17,444 bases of DNA, taken from assembly GCA_937876995.1 (NCBI GenBank), contig CALEFD010000060.1:1-17444 (forward strand). The letters are read 5' to 3'. Every line of letters begins with the position of its first letter. Positions within the stretch are counted from its first letter, which is position 1. This document shows, piece after piece, positions 1 through 8,211 of this stretch. The notes beneath the pieces are model-generated. The model was not told where the DNA came from. It saw only the letters and a list, made by a program, of their open reading frames with translations, and did not search any database. Source of the stretch: an uncultured Bacteroidales bacterium. Its GTDB lineage: Bacteria > Bacteroidota > Bacteroidia > Bacteroidales > Bacteroidaceae. The translations under genes and the position numbers were made by a program.

Positions 1-2
1 AG

Positions 3-713
3 AATATCGAGGGGGCTATTGAGGACTATACCAACGGTGCCTTCTCCGGCTACGACAAGGCCGATATTGAAGGCCTGCTCAAGAGTAAGATAGAGGAGGG
101 CAAGAAGGATCTGGACGCTGCTCTGGAGCGCTGCGACCGTCTCTCCGAGCCCGTCAAGGAGCCGAAGAAGGTGGACGAATTCTTCGACTGGTTCTGCTAC
201 GACCAGCACAAGGGTACCGAAGATGAGCACCAGGCTGAAATCATCCTCAATGCCCGCAAGCGTGAGGACTTCTACGACGCCTGCTACGCACTTGTGCGCC
301 GGTACACGGCCATTGCTATGCAGATGAAGGAAGCAGGCTATACCGATGACAAAATGCTCTACATCAATGCTCACGGCACAAGTACACCACTTAATGATAA
401 ATGTGAAACCAAAGCATTTAAAATAGCATTGGGCGAAGAAAATGCCCGTAAGGTAATGATCAGTTCTTCAAAATCCATGACCGGACACATGCTGGGTGCA
501 ACCGGAGCTGTAGAACTTATTGTATCGGCACTTGCTCTGCAAAATGGCATATTGCCACCAACTATTGGTTATGCAGAACCGGATCCTGAATGTGATTTAG
601 ATTACATTCCAAACCAGGCCCGCGACATTCAGGCAGACTTTGCACTGTCAAGCTCACTCGGTTTTGGCGGGCACAATGCCTGTGTAACACTGAAAAAATA
701 CAGCAATGAATAG
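3..713 (+). CDS. In-frame chimera: HsdR-like C-terminal fragment joined to C-terminal third of FabF (beta-ketoacyl-ACP synthase II)
   Basis: The frame is open from base 3 and runs off the window's left edge, so the GTG at 171 is not a real start. Up to about base 310 the DNA is GC-rich and the protein resembles the C-terminal region of type I restriction subunit R (segments such as DYTNGAFSGYDKADIEG and FYDACYALVRRY). After about base 345 the DNA becomes AT-rich like the rest of the window. The protein is then a clear FabF C-terminus: YINAHGTST with catalytic His at 372-374, SSKSMTGH with Lys at 471-473 and His at 486-488, and the terminal GFGGHNA motif. FabF is normally about 415 residues; only about 125 are here, and the half carrying the nucleophilic Cys is missing. 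As written it cannot be a working condensing enzyme. The 3' end overlaps fabZ by 8 bases, so the FabF part is native to this operon. The FabF identity is firm; the HsdR identity is a motif-level judgement. Confidence 0.85.
   Translation, partial: NIEGAIEDYTNGAFSGYDKADIEGLLKSKIEEGKKDLDAALERCDRLSEPVKEPKKVDEFFDWFCYDQHKGTEDEHQAEIILNARKREDFYDACYALVRRYTAIAMQMKEAGYTDDKMLYINAHGTSTPLNDKCETKAFKIALGEENARKVMISSSKSMTGHMLGATGAVELIVSALALQNGILPPTIGYAEPDPECDLDYIPNQARDIQADFALSSSLGFGGHNACVTLKKYSNE
300..350. other. Chimeric junction between GC-rich HsdR-like and AT-rich fabF sequence
   Basis: Base composition and codon choice switch here. Upstream codons end mostly in G or C (CTC, ATC, GAG, AAG, GGC); downstream codons are AT-rich. 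The join stays in frame and falls in a stretch encoding AMQMKEAGYT. Both parent families can carry a similar sequence there (HsdR often has EAGY after its AYANLA-like helix, and FabF has MALKEAG before YINAHGTST). A short shared sequence would explain either a misassembly or a homology-mediated deletion. The exact base cannot be fixed from this sequence alone. Confidence 0.6.
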
Positions 714-1131
714 AGAAGAGCTTAAAAACATATTGCCTCACCGCGAACCTATGTTACTGGTAGATAACGTAGAGTTGGATGGCGAATGGGTTAATGCAAC
801 ATACACCGTAAAAGGCGATGAACATTTCCTGCAGGGACACTTTCCGGGAATGCCTGTCGTTCCCGGAGTAATACTGTGCGAAATTATGGCACAATCCTGC
901 TGTCTGCTCATATCAGACCTGCTTAAAGAGAATCTGCCCCTGTATGCCGGTATAGACAAAGCCCGTTTCAAACACCCGGCTGTTCCCGGCGATACAATCT
1001 GTATAAGAGCCAGAGTAACACAGCGTAAAGGCAAAGTGGTTTTTGTAGAGGCTGCATCGAAAGTGAATGACAAGTTATGTTGCAGTGGAAATTTTTCTTT
1101 CGTTCTTATACCTAAACCAAACAATAATTGA
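706..1131 (+). CDS. fabZ: (3R)-hydroxyacyl-ACP dehydratase FabZ
   Basis: FabZ removes water from beta-hydroxyacyl-ACP to give trans-2-enoyl-ACP in type II fatty acid synthesis, in the cytoplasm. The 141-residue length is normal for the family. The N-terminal LPHREPMLLVD motif is at 10-20. The hot-dog helix motif GHFPGMPVVPGV carries catalytic His45, and Glu59 lies 14 residues later in CEIMAQS, the same spacing as the known FabZ His/Glu pair. The ATG overlaps the end of the fabF frame by 8 bases, which points to translational coupling. The next gene in the pathway, fabI, starts 44 bases downstream. It is a stand-alone FabZ, not the LpxC-FabZ fusion found in many Bacteroidetes, so the genome may hold a second copy. 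Confidence 0.95.
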   Translation: MNREELKNILPHREPMLLVDNVELDGEWVNATYTVKGDEHFLQGHFPGMPVVPGVILCEIMAQSCCLLISDLLKENLPLYAGIDKARFKHPAVPGDTICIRARVTQRKGKVVFVEAASKVNDKLCCSGNFSFVLIPKPNNN

Positions 1132-1175
1132 TACCTTTACAAAATATTAGTAAAAGATATAAACTATAAAAGGAT

Positions 1176-1982
1176 ATGAGTTACAATTTACTTAAAGGGA
1201 AAAAGGGCATCATATTTGGAGCATTAAACGAACAGTCTATTGCTTGGAAAGCTGCCCAAAAGGTAGTGGAAGAAGGCGCTGAAATAGTTCTTACCAACAC
1301 TCCCATATCACTGCGACTGGGTGCTATAAACAAACTGGCCGAAGAGACTGGTTCAATAGTTATTCCTGCCGATGCTACTTGTGTTGCAGACCTTGAAATG
1401 CTGGTAGATAAAGCCATGGAACAGTTTGGCGGACAGTTCGATTTTGTACTTCACTCTATCGGTATGTCACCCAATGTTCGCAAGAACATACCTTACGAAG
1501 CAACTAACTACGACTTTTTTGGCAAAACATTGGATATATCTGCCATCTCATTTCACAAACTGCTAAAGGTTCTTTATAGCAAGAATGCCATTAAGCGTGG
1601 TGGTTCTATTCTTGCACTAACATATATTGCTGCCGAACGCACATTTGTGGGTTACAACGATATGGCCGATGCAAAAGCACTGCTGCAATCCATAACCCGC
1701 AGTTTTGGCGCTATATATGGTAAAGAATATGGTGTACGCGTAAACACCATATCACAGTCCCCTACTGCAACCACTGCAGGTCAGGGTATTGCAGGTATGC
1801 AGGATATGCTTAAATATGCAGACTCCATGTCACCTCTTGGCAACGCTTTGGCAGAAGACTGTGCAGACTACATTGCTGTAATGTTTTCAGACCTTACACG
1901 CAAAGTAACTATGCAGAACCTGTATCACGACGGCGGTTTCTCAACCACCGGACTGCTACCGTTCCCACAACCTACAGAATAA
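1176..1982 (+). CDS. fabI: Enoyl-ACP reductase (NADH) FabI
   Basis: FabI reduces enoyl-ACP to acyl-ACP, the last step of each fatty acid elongation cycle. It has 268 residues, the usual size. It is a divergent short-chain dehydrogenase: a Rossmann start with KKGIIFGALNEQSIAW at about 9-24, and HSIGMSPN at 93-100. The FabI-type active site is Tyr150, Tyr160 and Lys167, with the 10- and 7-residue spacings of E. coli FabI Tyr146/Tyr156/Lys163. A segment near the C-terminus (LYHDGGFSTTG) matches the family's conserved end. An A-rich AAAAGGAT lies just before the ATG. It closes the fabF-fabZ-fabI run, and a strong terminator follows 30 bases later. The intact fabI site predicts a triclosan-type target; sensitivity cannot be read from the sequence. 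Confidence 0.96.
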   Translation: MSYNLLKGKKGIIFGALNEQSIAWKAAQKVVEEGAEIVLTNTPISLRLGAINKLAEETGSIVIPADATCVADLEMLVDKAMEQFGGQFDFVLHSIGMSPNVRKNIPYEATNYDFFGKTLDISAISFHKLLKVLYSKNAIKRGGSILALTYIAAERTFVGYNDMADAKALLQSITRSFGAIYGKEYGVRVNTISQSPTATTAGQGIAGMQDMLKYADSMSPLGNALAEDCADYIAVMFSDLTRKVTMQNLYHDGGFSTTGLLPFPQPTE

Positions 1983-2012
1983 CAGCTACTGTAGCACTAC
2001 ACACGACATAAC

Positions 2013-2051
2013 AACAGCGCCTTACTTTCTGTGAGGCGCTGTTACTTTTTT
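2013..2051 (+). terminator. Rho-independent terminator after fabI
   Basis: Arms 2013-2025 (AACAGCGCCTTAC) and 2031-2043 pair over 13 bases with one G-U, closing a 5-base loop. A T-run follows at 2046-2051. It ends the fab operon. On the minus strand no T-run follows the hairpin, so it is probably one-directional even though the convergent GH43 gene ends 22 bases away. Confidence 0.9.
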
Positions 2052-2065
2052 ATTTGTTTTGGAGA

Positions 2066-3733
2066 TTATTTTTCTTCGCACTGATAGTGGAAGTAATCTA
2101 CATCTACGTAACCACCGGTTTTCTTTGTGGCGTAGTTAAAGATACCGAATTTGCTTCCCATAAAGAAACGACGATAGTCAAATATCATACGATAATTTTC
2201 TGTACCTATCTGTTCCCACTGTTCGCCATCAAAGCTATAGTAGAAGTTTGCAGCATCGTGTCCGCTTCCACGCTGACCCGGACGGAAGTCGCCATCCAAA
2301 CGCAACCATATTTTAGGCTGTTTGGCATTTACCAGCTTGGTTATATCTATAGTCTCTATAACCTTTTCATCTACTTTTGTTACAGCTTTTTCACGATTTG
2401 ACAGCGATACATTCTGTTCGCTCATTTCAAGTGTAAGTTTTTTACCACTCTTTTTCACTGTAAGTACACCGCTATCGCCGTTGAAAGCAGTCAGTCCGGC
2501 ACAGTCACCATCCTTCATCTTAGAGAGATCCATACAGATGTAACCACTGCAAACAGGACCTTCCATACGCTGTGTAATTGTATTAGGTGCAAGATAGAGG
2601 TTTGGAACTACGCGAGCTGTCTTTAAGCGTAAGTAGCCGGGACGTTCGGTCAAACTCCAGGCTTCATCTATAGGGTTATGGTTCCACTGCCAGTGAAGTC
2701 CCAATTTGCTATCCTCAAATTCATCGGCCAGCACTATACCTTTCTTAGGCAAACCACTCTTGTATGGACGAACTATTTCAGGAACATTGTAGTATTCATC
2801 GCCTATCATTGGCCATCCGTCTATCCAGCGTACAGGTGAAAGTGTTGGTACACGACCTACACCACCACGATCCTGGAACATAATAGCATACCAATCGCCC
2901 TCTTCTGTGTTAACGATAGTACCCTGTGCCAGATAGCTAAATCCACCAAATCTACTTTCCAGGATAACGTGCTTTTCCCAAGTTCCGTTAAGATCTTTTG
3001 TTCTATAACATACTTCACGACGATTCAATCCACCACTGTATGCCTGACTGATAAGCATAGCATAGTATGTTCCGTTATGTTTGATAACGCGGGTTCCTTC
3101 CAAAAGTCCTGTCTCCTCTTTTTCACGCTGGAAATAGTGACGCAAGCTACCCTCTACTACTCCCTTCAAATCCGGTGTGAGCTGACACATTTCTCCGGTT
3201 CCAAAGAATATATAAGGTGTGCCATCTTCGTCAAAAAAGAGTGATGCATCGTGGAAATGGCGCAGACGTGAATGTATAGTCCAAGGTCCTTCAGCCTTTT
3301 CTGCTGTGAAGATGTATGAATCACCCATTGAGCCACCTTCGTTTGGAGCTAACAACGCCCAGAACTTACCATTGTGGTACTTTAGTGATGTAGCCCACTG
3401 TCCACGTCCATAGACTGTTCCCACTCCTTCTCCTTGTTGTTGGTCCAATGGAAGTGAAAATGCCAAATCATATTTAGGAGAATCGGTCAGTTTGTCAAAA
3501 ATATAACCTACTGTTTCCCAGTTCTTAAGGTCTTGTGATGCCATAACAGGCGCTCCCGGCATAAGGTGCATGGTGGTACTTACCATATAGAAGGTATCGC
3601 CCACACGAATTACATCGGGATCAGGTACATCGGCCCAAAGCATTGGGTTCTTGATAGGTGGTTCTTTTGACGGCTGTGCTACGCTAACCATGCACAGCAT
3701 ACTTACAAATAGGATAGAAATTAACTTTTTCAT
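2066..3733 (-). CDS. Secreted glycoside hydrolase family 43 enzyme (beta-xylosidase / alpha-L-arabinofuranosidase type)
   Basis: A periplasmic or surface enzyme likely acting on xylo- or arabino-oligosaccharides. The start is set at 3733 because it opens a clean signal peptide (MKKLISILFVSMLCMVSVAQ). A longer frame to 3820 only adds a non-homologous tail ahead of that signal, giving 555 residues as chosen. The five-bladed propeller carries the GH43 triad: base Asp38 in VPDPDVIRVGD, pKa-modulating Asp162 in HDASLFFDEDGTPYIFFG, and acid Glu212 in LEGTRVIKHNGTYYAM. From about residue 330 (DEFEDSKLGLHWQWNHNP) there is a C-terminal concanavalin-like domain of the beta-xylosidase type, ending in a YFHYQ strand typical of such domains. 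No SusC/SusD pair, other CAZyme or sugar regulator is adjacent, so it is an orphan and not part of a visible PUL. Subfamily and substrate cannot be assigned from sequence reading alone. Confidence 0.93.
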   Translation of the reverse strand: MKKLISILFVSMLCMVSVAQPSKEPPIKNPMLWADVPDPDVIRVGDTFYMVSTTMHLMPGAPVMASQDLKNWETVGYIFDKLTDSPKYDLAFSLPLDQQQGEGVGTVYGRGQWATSLKYHNGKFWALLAPNEGGSMGDSYIFTAEKAEGPWTIHSRLRHFHDASLFFDEDGTPYIFFGTGEMCQLTPDLKGVVEGSLRHYFQREKEETGLLEGTRVIKHNGTYYAMLISQAYSGGLNRREVCYRTKDLNGTWEKHVILESRFGGFSYLAQGTIVNTEEGDWYAIMFQDRGGVGRVPTLSPVRWIDGWPMIGDEYYNVPEIVRPYKSGLPKKGIVLADEFEDSKLGLHWQWNHNPIDEAWSLTERPGYLRLKTARVVPNLYLAPNTITQRMEGPVCSGYICMDLSKMKDGDCAGLTAFNGDSGVLTVKKSGKKLTLEMSEQNVSLSNREKAVTKVDEKVIETIDITKLVNAKQPKIWLRLDGDFRPGQRGSGHDAANFYYSFDGEQWEQIGTENYRMIFDYRRFFMGSKFGIFNYATKKTGGYVDVDYFHYQCEEK

Positions 3734-3843
3734 AAGGTTGATATTAAAAAATTCTACTTTCATTTTGTAAATATCGGCATATATTAGGTATCTACAAAGA
3801 AAAGAAACCATTTTTTGCAAAAGTTACAGCAGTCCTTTTAAGT

Positions 3844-3876
3844 AAGTGGCGACCGATATATATTCGACTGCCACTT
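3844..3876 (-). terminator. Hairpin downstream of the ABC permease, weak terminator candidate
   Basis: Arms 3844-3850 (AAGTGGC) and 3870-3876 (GCCACTT) pair perfectly over 7 bases around a 19-base loop, 26 bases after the permease stop. Neither strand has a T-run directly after it, so this may be a transcript-end stabiliser and not a classical intrinsic terminator. The rest of the 168-base gap to the GH43 start is AT-rich and should hold the GH43 promoter; no clear -7 box was found. Confidence 0.35.
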
Positions 3877-3901
3877 TCAAATATGTATCTATAACAGATT
3901 T

Positions 3902-6250
3902 TTATTCTCTTCTTATGGCATCGGCAGGATTTACCAACATTATGGTTTTGACCTCTTTCCATACAGTTAGCGCAACTAGCCCCGTAGTAAAGAGATAAAC
4001 CACTATACCATAAAGCGCTACCAACACGTCTGATACATTTCCCCATACACTTAGCATAGTTATATAAACCACAATAAAGGTTATTGTGTATGTTTTCAGA
4101 TATGGTTTGATAGTCTGCATAAGAATATCTTGTCTGCTGGCTCCATTTATTTTTCTTATAGCCACCTCCTTCTGACGCCTTGCTGCATCAAGAGCAATAG
4201 TAGAATACACACTGAGTACCAACATTACCAAACTGATAAAAGCAAGAGATATTGAAACAAGCAAAAGAGACCTCATCGATTCTTCTCTACTTAACGCCAC
4301 ATCTTTTACAGTTTTAAATGAAGCTATATTTATAGATTTTGGAATATATTTACGATAAACCGATTCAAACGATTTCTTTGCATCTTCTATATCTACTCCA
4401 TCCTTTATTTTATACAAACAGGTGTTTGCATTTGAACTCTCTTGTACTTTAAACATAACACCTTCAACTTCATCAAAGCCACTATCAAATAAAAATGTAG
4501 GTGCTGCACTTGGAGTTATATCTATAACACCGGCAATCTGCAGTGTGGTAAAACTATAACTATCAATATTAAAATTTTCAATTACTCTATAATAAAGTTG
4601 CGAAGTACCTGAACCTGATACCTGTATAGTACCATCAAAACCACTCTGTTTTGAGAGTTTATCATAAAGTGCTCTGTTTACATAGACATAATTATTCTGC
4701 TCCGGCTTCACTAATTTGCCCTCCATAGGAATATTCAACAGTTCAAAATATCTGGGATCTCCGGCACTTACGCCTTGTACTGTAATGGTATCACTGCCCA
4801 CTAAAATATCTCTAAAATTATAGCTCAGCTTTATTATCTCCTCCACCTGAAGAACACAGGACATTTCTACCTCAGGCAAATGTTCAAGTTCTGCACGTAT
4901 TTCATCCCAATGCTCCTCTCCATGCCAATCTACATACATAATTCTATCCATCTCTTTTAGTGACAGATATTTCTTTACAAGACTGGAATTGATCTTAATA
5001 GAGAATAAAGAGACTCCTACCAGCACACAGAAGATTACAGATACCGCAAATTGCATAGAGAGCAGAACATAGTGTTTTTTATTTGTATGCGGTTTGCTCT
5101 TCATTACTTTAAGTACAGTTTTGCCTCCTATTCTTCTCACATAAAACAGGATAATCAACAAACAGAATACTAATGCAAATATTATAACTATGACCTGCCT
5201 TTTTATTACATCTGCAAAAGTAAAATCAAAGTACCCCCAAACGTTATTAAATGAGTTATCATTAATCGATTTATAAAGTAGCTCTGTTATTACAATGGAG
5301 AAGATAAACACCAGAGACAACATTATAACAACCTCTGTAGCTAATAGAAGATTGAGACCTTTGTTATTAGAACCAACACATTTACGTAATACCAGTTCTC
5401 TGTGTCTGGTATCTAACATCTGTATGAAGAACCTCATAAAGCCCACAACACCTGTTATAAAAATAAGTAAGGCAAAGAATGATATTATTATGCGACTAAA
5501 CAAAACGGAAGAATAATTGACAGCGCTTACCAGATTGATTTTTAAAGGTTCACCGGTTTCTGATCTAAAGAATTGCATTTTGTCTAATGTTTTCTGCACA
5601 TCCTTCAGTCTATATCCTTTTGATAATGTTGCACTAACCATACAAGCAACATTTTCATTGAAAGGAACATATATCGTTCTATCATTATTTCTAAGTTCAT
5701 TCTTTGCCACACCTACTATAGTATAACTTATGTCGATATATTCCAAATATTGATCTATCTCCAAAAACTCTCTTTTGGTAATGACAAGTTGCTTTCCTAT
5801 TGGAGAATCATCACCATACATTCCTTTTGCAAGTTCTTCATTTATAATGATTTCACCTTTATTTAATGTTTTACTTCCTATAACACTTGCATACCTGAAA
5901 TATTGCGAATGAACAGGTATAATAGAGACTTCGTATGGTTCATCTTCTTTCCCCACTTCGTAGCATTTGACATATCCTGAAGGTAAAGACGCTTTAATGT
6001 CTTCAAGTCCCTCTATATCAGCATTAAGAATTTGTTCTATTTCTTCGCCTTGCAGCATATAGGTATTTCCATCCTTCTGTGGCATAAAATCTATTATTCT
6101 GGTTAATTCCTTATCTAATTCAAATAATGGATATGAATCCACAAAGCCAAATAATACAAGCCCCAATGACATACATAATAGAGATACAGCAGTGTGTAAT
6201 TTGTATTTAAGTAGTTGACGAACCGCTATTTTGATATAATGTAGTAACAT
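3902..6250 (-). CDS. FtsX/MacB-like ABC transporter permease
   Basis: Membrane subunit of a type VII (MacB/LolCDE-like mechanotransmission) ABC transporter, working with the ATPase encoded immediately upstream. I prefer the start at 6250 (MLLHYIKIAVRQLLKYK, the usual opening of this Bacteroidetes family), 10 bases after the ATPase stop; a start at 6280 would overlap the ATPase. The 782 residues form a tandem repeat of two FtsX units. One membrane segment is at about 18-38, followed by a large extracytoplasmic domain, then three segments at about 250-375. A new unit starts near 395-418 with a second extracytoplasmic domain, then three segments at about 660-775. Each half has the FtsX coupling motif, RHRELVLRK near 282 and ARRQKEVAIRK near 691. 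The substrate is unknown. No HlyD-type adaptor or TolC gene is next to it. Confidence 0.92.
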   Translation of the reverse strand: MLLHYIKIAVRQLLKYKLHTAVSLLCMSLGLVLFGFVDSYPLFELDKELTRIIDFMPQKDGNTYMLQGEEIEQILNADIEGLEDIKASLPSGYVKCYEVGKEDEPYEVSIIPVHSQYFRYASVIGSKTLNKGEIIINEELAKGMYGDDSPIGKQLVITKREFLEIDQYLEYIDISYTIVGVAKNELRNNDRTIYVPFNENVACMVSATLSKGYRLKDVQKTLDKMQFFRSETGEPLKINLVSAVNYSSVLFSRIIISFFALLIFITGVVGFMRFFIQMLDTRHRELVLRKCVGSNNKGLNLLLATEVVIMLSLVFIFSIVITELLYKSINDNSFNNVWGYFDFTFADVIKRQVIVIIFALVFCLLIILFYVRRIGGKTVLKVMKSKPHTNKKHYVLLSMQFAVSVIFCVLVGVSLFSIKINSSLVKKYLSLKEMDRIMYVDWHGEEHWDEIRAELEHLPEVEMSCVLQVEEIIKLSYNFRDILVGSDTITVQGVSAGDPRYFELLNIPMEGKLVKPEQNNYVYVNRALYDKLSKQSGFDGTIQVSGSGTSQLYYRVIENFNIDSYSFTTLQIAGVIDITPSAAPTFLFDSGFDEVEGVMFKVQESSNANTCLYKIKDGVDIEDAKKSFESVYRKYIPKSINIASFKTVKDVALSREESMRSLLLVSISLAFISLVMLVLSVYSTIALDAARRQKEVAIRKINGASRQDILMQTIKPYLKTYTITFIVVYITMLSVWGNVSDVLVALYGIVVYLFTTGLVALTVWKEVKTIMLVNPADAIRRE

Positions 6251-6260
6251 AAGTGTGCAA

Positions 6261-6920
6261 TTATATAATTTTTCCATCAAATAGATTTATCACACGGTTA
6301 GCGTATGCTGCATCACGCTGAGAATGGGTTACAATTATTATGGTTGTACCTTCTAAATTTAATTGACGCAACAACTCCATCACTTCCAGTCCGTTTTTGG
6401 AATCCAGGTTTCCTGTAGGTTCGTCGGCAAGTATAAGTTCCGGATTTGTTACAACTGCACGTGCCACAGCTACACGCTGTTGCTGACCGCCTGAAAGTTG
6501 CTGCGGAAAATATTTGGCACGATGTACAATATCCAATCTCTCCATAATAGCATTAACACGTTTTTGACGTTCTTGTTTGGGAATTCCCATATAAAGCAGT
6601 GGCAGTTCAATATTTTCATAGACTGTAAGGTCATCTATAAGATTGAAACTCTGGAAGACAAAACCAATAGTTCCTTTACGCAATGATGTACGTTTGTCCT
6701 CTGTAAATTCTGCCACATCTATACCTTTGAACCAATATTTTCCCTCTGTTGGGTTATCCAATAACCCCAACACATTGAGCAAAGTTGATTTACCACATCC
6801 CGATGGTCCCATAATTGCTACAAATTCACCCTGTTGCACTTGGAGTGTTACTCCATTCAAAGCTCGTGTTTCAACATCTTCTGTTGTGAAATTTTTCTTA
6901 ATTGCTTCAGTTTTAATCAT
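6261..6920 (-). CDS. ABC transporter ATP-binding protein, LolD/MacB type
   Basis: Cytoplasmic ATPase that powers the FtsX-like permease encoded 10 bases downstream. Its 219 residues are typical of LolD-like subunits. Walker A GPSGCGKST is at 38-46, the Q-loop at FVFQSFNLIDDLTVYENIELPL, the signature LSGGQ at 142-146, Walker B ELILADEP at 161-168 with the TGNLDS D-loop, and the H-loop His at 199. The order ATPase then permease is the usual one for this Bacteroidetes transporter class. It starts 43 bases after the propeller lipoprotein gene and may be read from it or from its own promoter (candidate box at 6941-6948). The motifs cannot separate lipoprotein extraction, peptide export and antimicrobial efflux. 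Confidence 0.95.
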   Translation of the reverse strand: MIKTEAIKKNFTTEDVETRALNGVTLQVQQGEFVAIMGPSGCGKSTLLNVLGLLDNPTEGKYWFKGIDVAEFTEDKRTSLRKGTIGFVFQSFNLIDDLTVYENIELPLLYMGIPKQERQKRVNAIMERLDIVHRAKYFPQQLSGGQQQRVAVARAVVTNPELILADEPTGNLDSKNGLEVMELLRQLNLEGTTIIIVTHSQRDAAYANRVINLFDGKII

Positions 6921-6940
6921 GTCTGCTAATAGTTTAATTA

Positions 6941-6948
6941 CAAAATTA
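6941..6948 (-). promoter_or_regulatory. Candidate Bacteroidetes -7 box upstream of the ABC ATPase
   Basis: The minus strand reads TAATTTTG, a perfect TAnnTTTG, 20 bases before the ATPase ATG in the 43-base gap after the lipoprotein stop. No TTTG-type -33 element is evident 19-21 bases upstream, and a chance match in such AT-rich DNA is quite possible. Confidence 0.35.
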
Positions 6949-6963
6949 CTTAGTTATTTAACA

Positions 6964-8046
6964 TCACTCTATGTGTGGTAAATCAAATTCATAGATTTCC
7001 TCTTTGTACTTACCAAAAATACTATTTGTATATTGACTATAAGTAATTCTGGTCACAGGTATATCAAAAAAAGCAGAATAAATTTTTTCTCCCTCCCAAT
7101 TAAACACATTTAATTTATACAAAGGCGTAGTTTCTAATACTGCTAAATCCATTTCTGAATAACCCACTGATAGCGTATAAATATAGCTATCTGTAGTTTC
7201 CACATCAACTACTGAGATTGGCAATTTGACAAAGCTTTCTACATCTGCCGGACCATCAAATACAGCTCCATCTTTTTCGTGTAAAGTTGTTATTGATTTT
7301 TTATTCATATCAAATATGTGAATATATGGAAATAGTGTCATAGCATAAACTACTGCATTACCATCAGGTTTTGCTCTTACAACACCACGATATAGAGGTG
7401 GTATAAGATAAGATTCTATTGGATTAAGTATTCTACCAAACAGTTTTAATTCCTTATTCTTATTAGAATTTCTTATAAAAAAATGTGGTGTAGAATATTT
7501 ACCAACCATTGGATCTTCGGAAATTGCCAATTTATAATCAAACCATCGGTCGTTATTCAATCTAATACTTTGTACTATATCGAAAGACTCAGTTGGAAAC
7601 ACTGAATCATGTACTGCAACTCCCTTTTCTATTGACTTAGTCAAATTGATAGACTTTATGCTTGTTTCGTTATCGGGCACATATAAATACAACATTTCAT
7701 TAGTTTCGAATAATTGCAAATAATCATTGAAAGGAGAAAGCATCTCATTAACAGCTCTTCCTTTATAGCATAATTTACATATTTCGGTTTTATTAATAGT
7801 GTTTATTATTTTGTAGAATCCATTTGGGTCAGAAGTACAAACTACAAGCAGACTGTCATGACAATAAACATTATTTACCCCCATATAATCAAATCCGATA
7901 TTTCGACCAACAAGTGTATCCAAATTTTGTTCTGAATTATCTATCTCAATAACATCCGTCATCAAATAATTCTTTCTGTTTTGGCAACTAATCATACATA
8001 TCATTGCGTATGTCAGAATAACAAGTGATAAATATTTGTATTTCAT
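6964..8046 (-). CDS. TolB-like/BF3164-type beta-propeller lipoprotein
   Basis: The 360-residue lipoprotein has a signal peptide MKYKYLSLVILTYAMICMIS and a lipobox-like MISC with lipidated Cys21. I chose the start at 8046 for this reason; an in-frame extension to 8139 would run through the terminator hairpin described nearby. After the Cys comes a series of blade-like repeats of beta strands. CYKGRAVNEML at about 90-100 corresponds to the GRGxxEF-like signature seen in Bacteroidetes six-bladed-propeller lipoproteins. The C-terminal pair ITYSQYTNSIFGKY / IYEFDL matches the ending of the neighbouring lipoprotein (ISYDRESKKLLAND / IYIADI). No acidic cluster follows the Cys, so a surface-export signal is not evident. 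The function of the family is not established. It lies directly upstream of the ABC ATPase, which suggests a joint role. Confidence 0.75.
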   Translation of the reverse strand: MKYKYLSLVILTYAMICMISCQNRKNYLMTDVIEIDNSEQNLDTLVGRNIGFDYMGVNNVYCHDSLLVVCTSDPNGFYKIINTINKTEICKLCYKGRAVNEMLSPFNDYLQLFETNEMLYLYVPDNETSIKSINLTKSIEKGVAVHDSVFPTESFDIVQSIRLNNDRWFDYKLAISEDPMVGKYSTPHFFIRNSNKNKELKLFGRILNPIESYLIPPLYRGVVRAKPDGNAVVYAMTLFPYIHIFDMNKKSITTLHEKDGAVFDGPADVESFVKLPISVVDVETTDSYIYTLSVGYSEMDLAVLETTPLYKLNVFNWEGEKIYSAFFDIPVTRITYSQYTNSIFGKYKEEIYEFDLPHIE

Positions 8047-8083
8047 TTTTATCAATTTTGTATTTTTTACATTCCTATTAATC

Positions 8084-8136
8084 AAAAGAAAAAAACACAT
8101 GCCTATTATGGAAAAAACCAAACTAGGCATGAGTTT
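8084..8136 (-). terminator. Rho-independent terminator between the two propeller lipoproteins
   Basis: On the minus strand AAAC-T-CATGCCTA (8136-8124) pairs with TAGGCATG-T-GTTT (8105-8093). That is 12 paired bases with one T-T mismatch around an 18-base loop. It runs into TTTTTTT at 8095-8089, then C, then TTTT down to 8084. It lies 76 bases after the stop of the upstream lipoprotein gene and 37 bases before the start of the next one. The two paralogues are therefore probably separate or attenuated transcription units. Confidence 0.75.
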
Positions 8137-8211
8137 CAAAATTAGTAATTAATATGCGATTAAAATAATGATAGTTCTTATTGTTTTCATACCTATATAT
8201 TGTTTAAAGAG

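Noticed and set aside
171..713. GTG at 171 as the start of a complete 180-residue protein
   Set aside because: The frame is open to the window edge at base 3 and the upstream residues continue the HsdR-like sequence, so the GTG is an internal Val.
738..1124. 128-codon open frame antisense to fabZ
   Set aside because: It lies wholly inside a strongly supported FabZ gene and has no family motif; it is a mirror of fabZ codon use.
3734..3820. Upstream extension of the GH43 gene
   Set aside because: It would place 29 non-homologous residues before a textbook signal peptide that starts at 3733.
3792..4046. 84-codon minus-strand frame overlapping the permease 3' end
   Set aside because: Mostly inside the permease in another frame, with no motif and no support.
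8047..8139. Upstream extension of the first propeller lipoprotein, starting MKLMPSLVF
   Set aside because: The extension crosses a terminator hairpin and puts a second hydrophobic stretch ahead of the real lipoprotein signal at 8046.
8149..8190. 13-codon minus-strand ORF MKTIRTIIILIAY
   Set aside because: Too short and only a hydrophobic stretch. It could be a vestigial signal sequence, but nothing supports expression.
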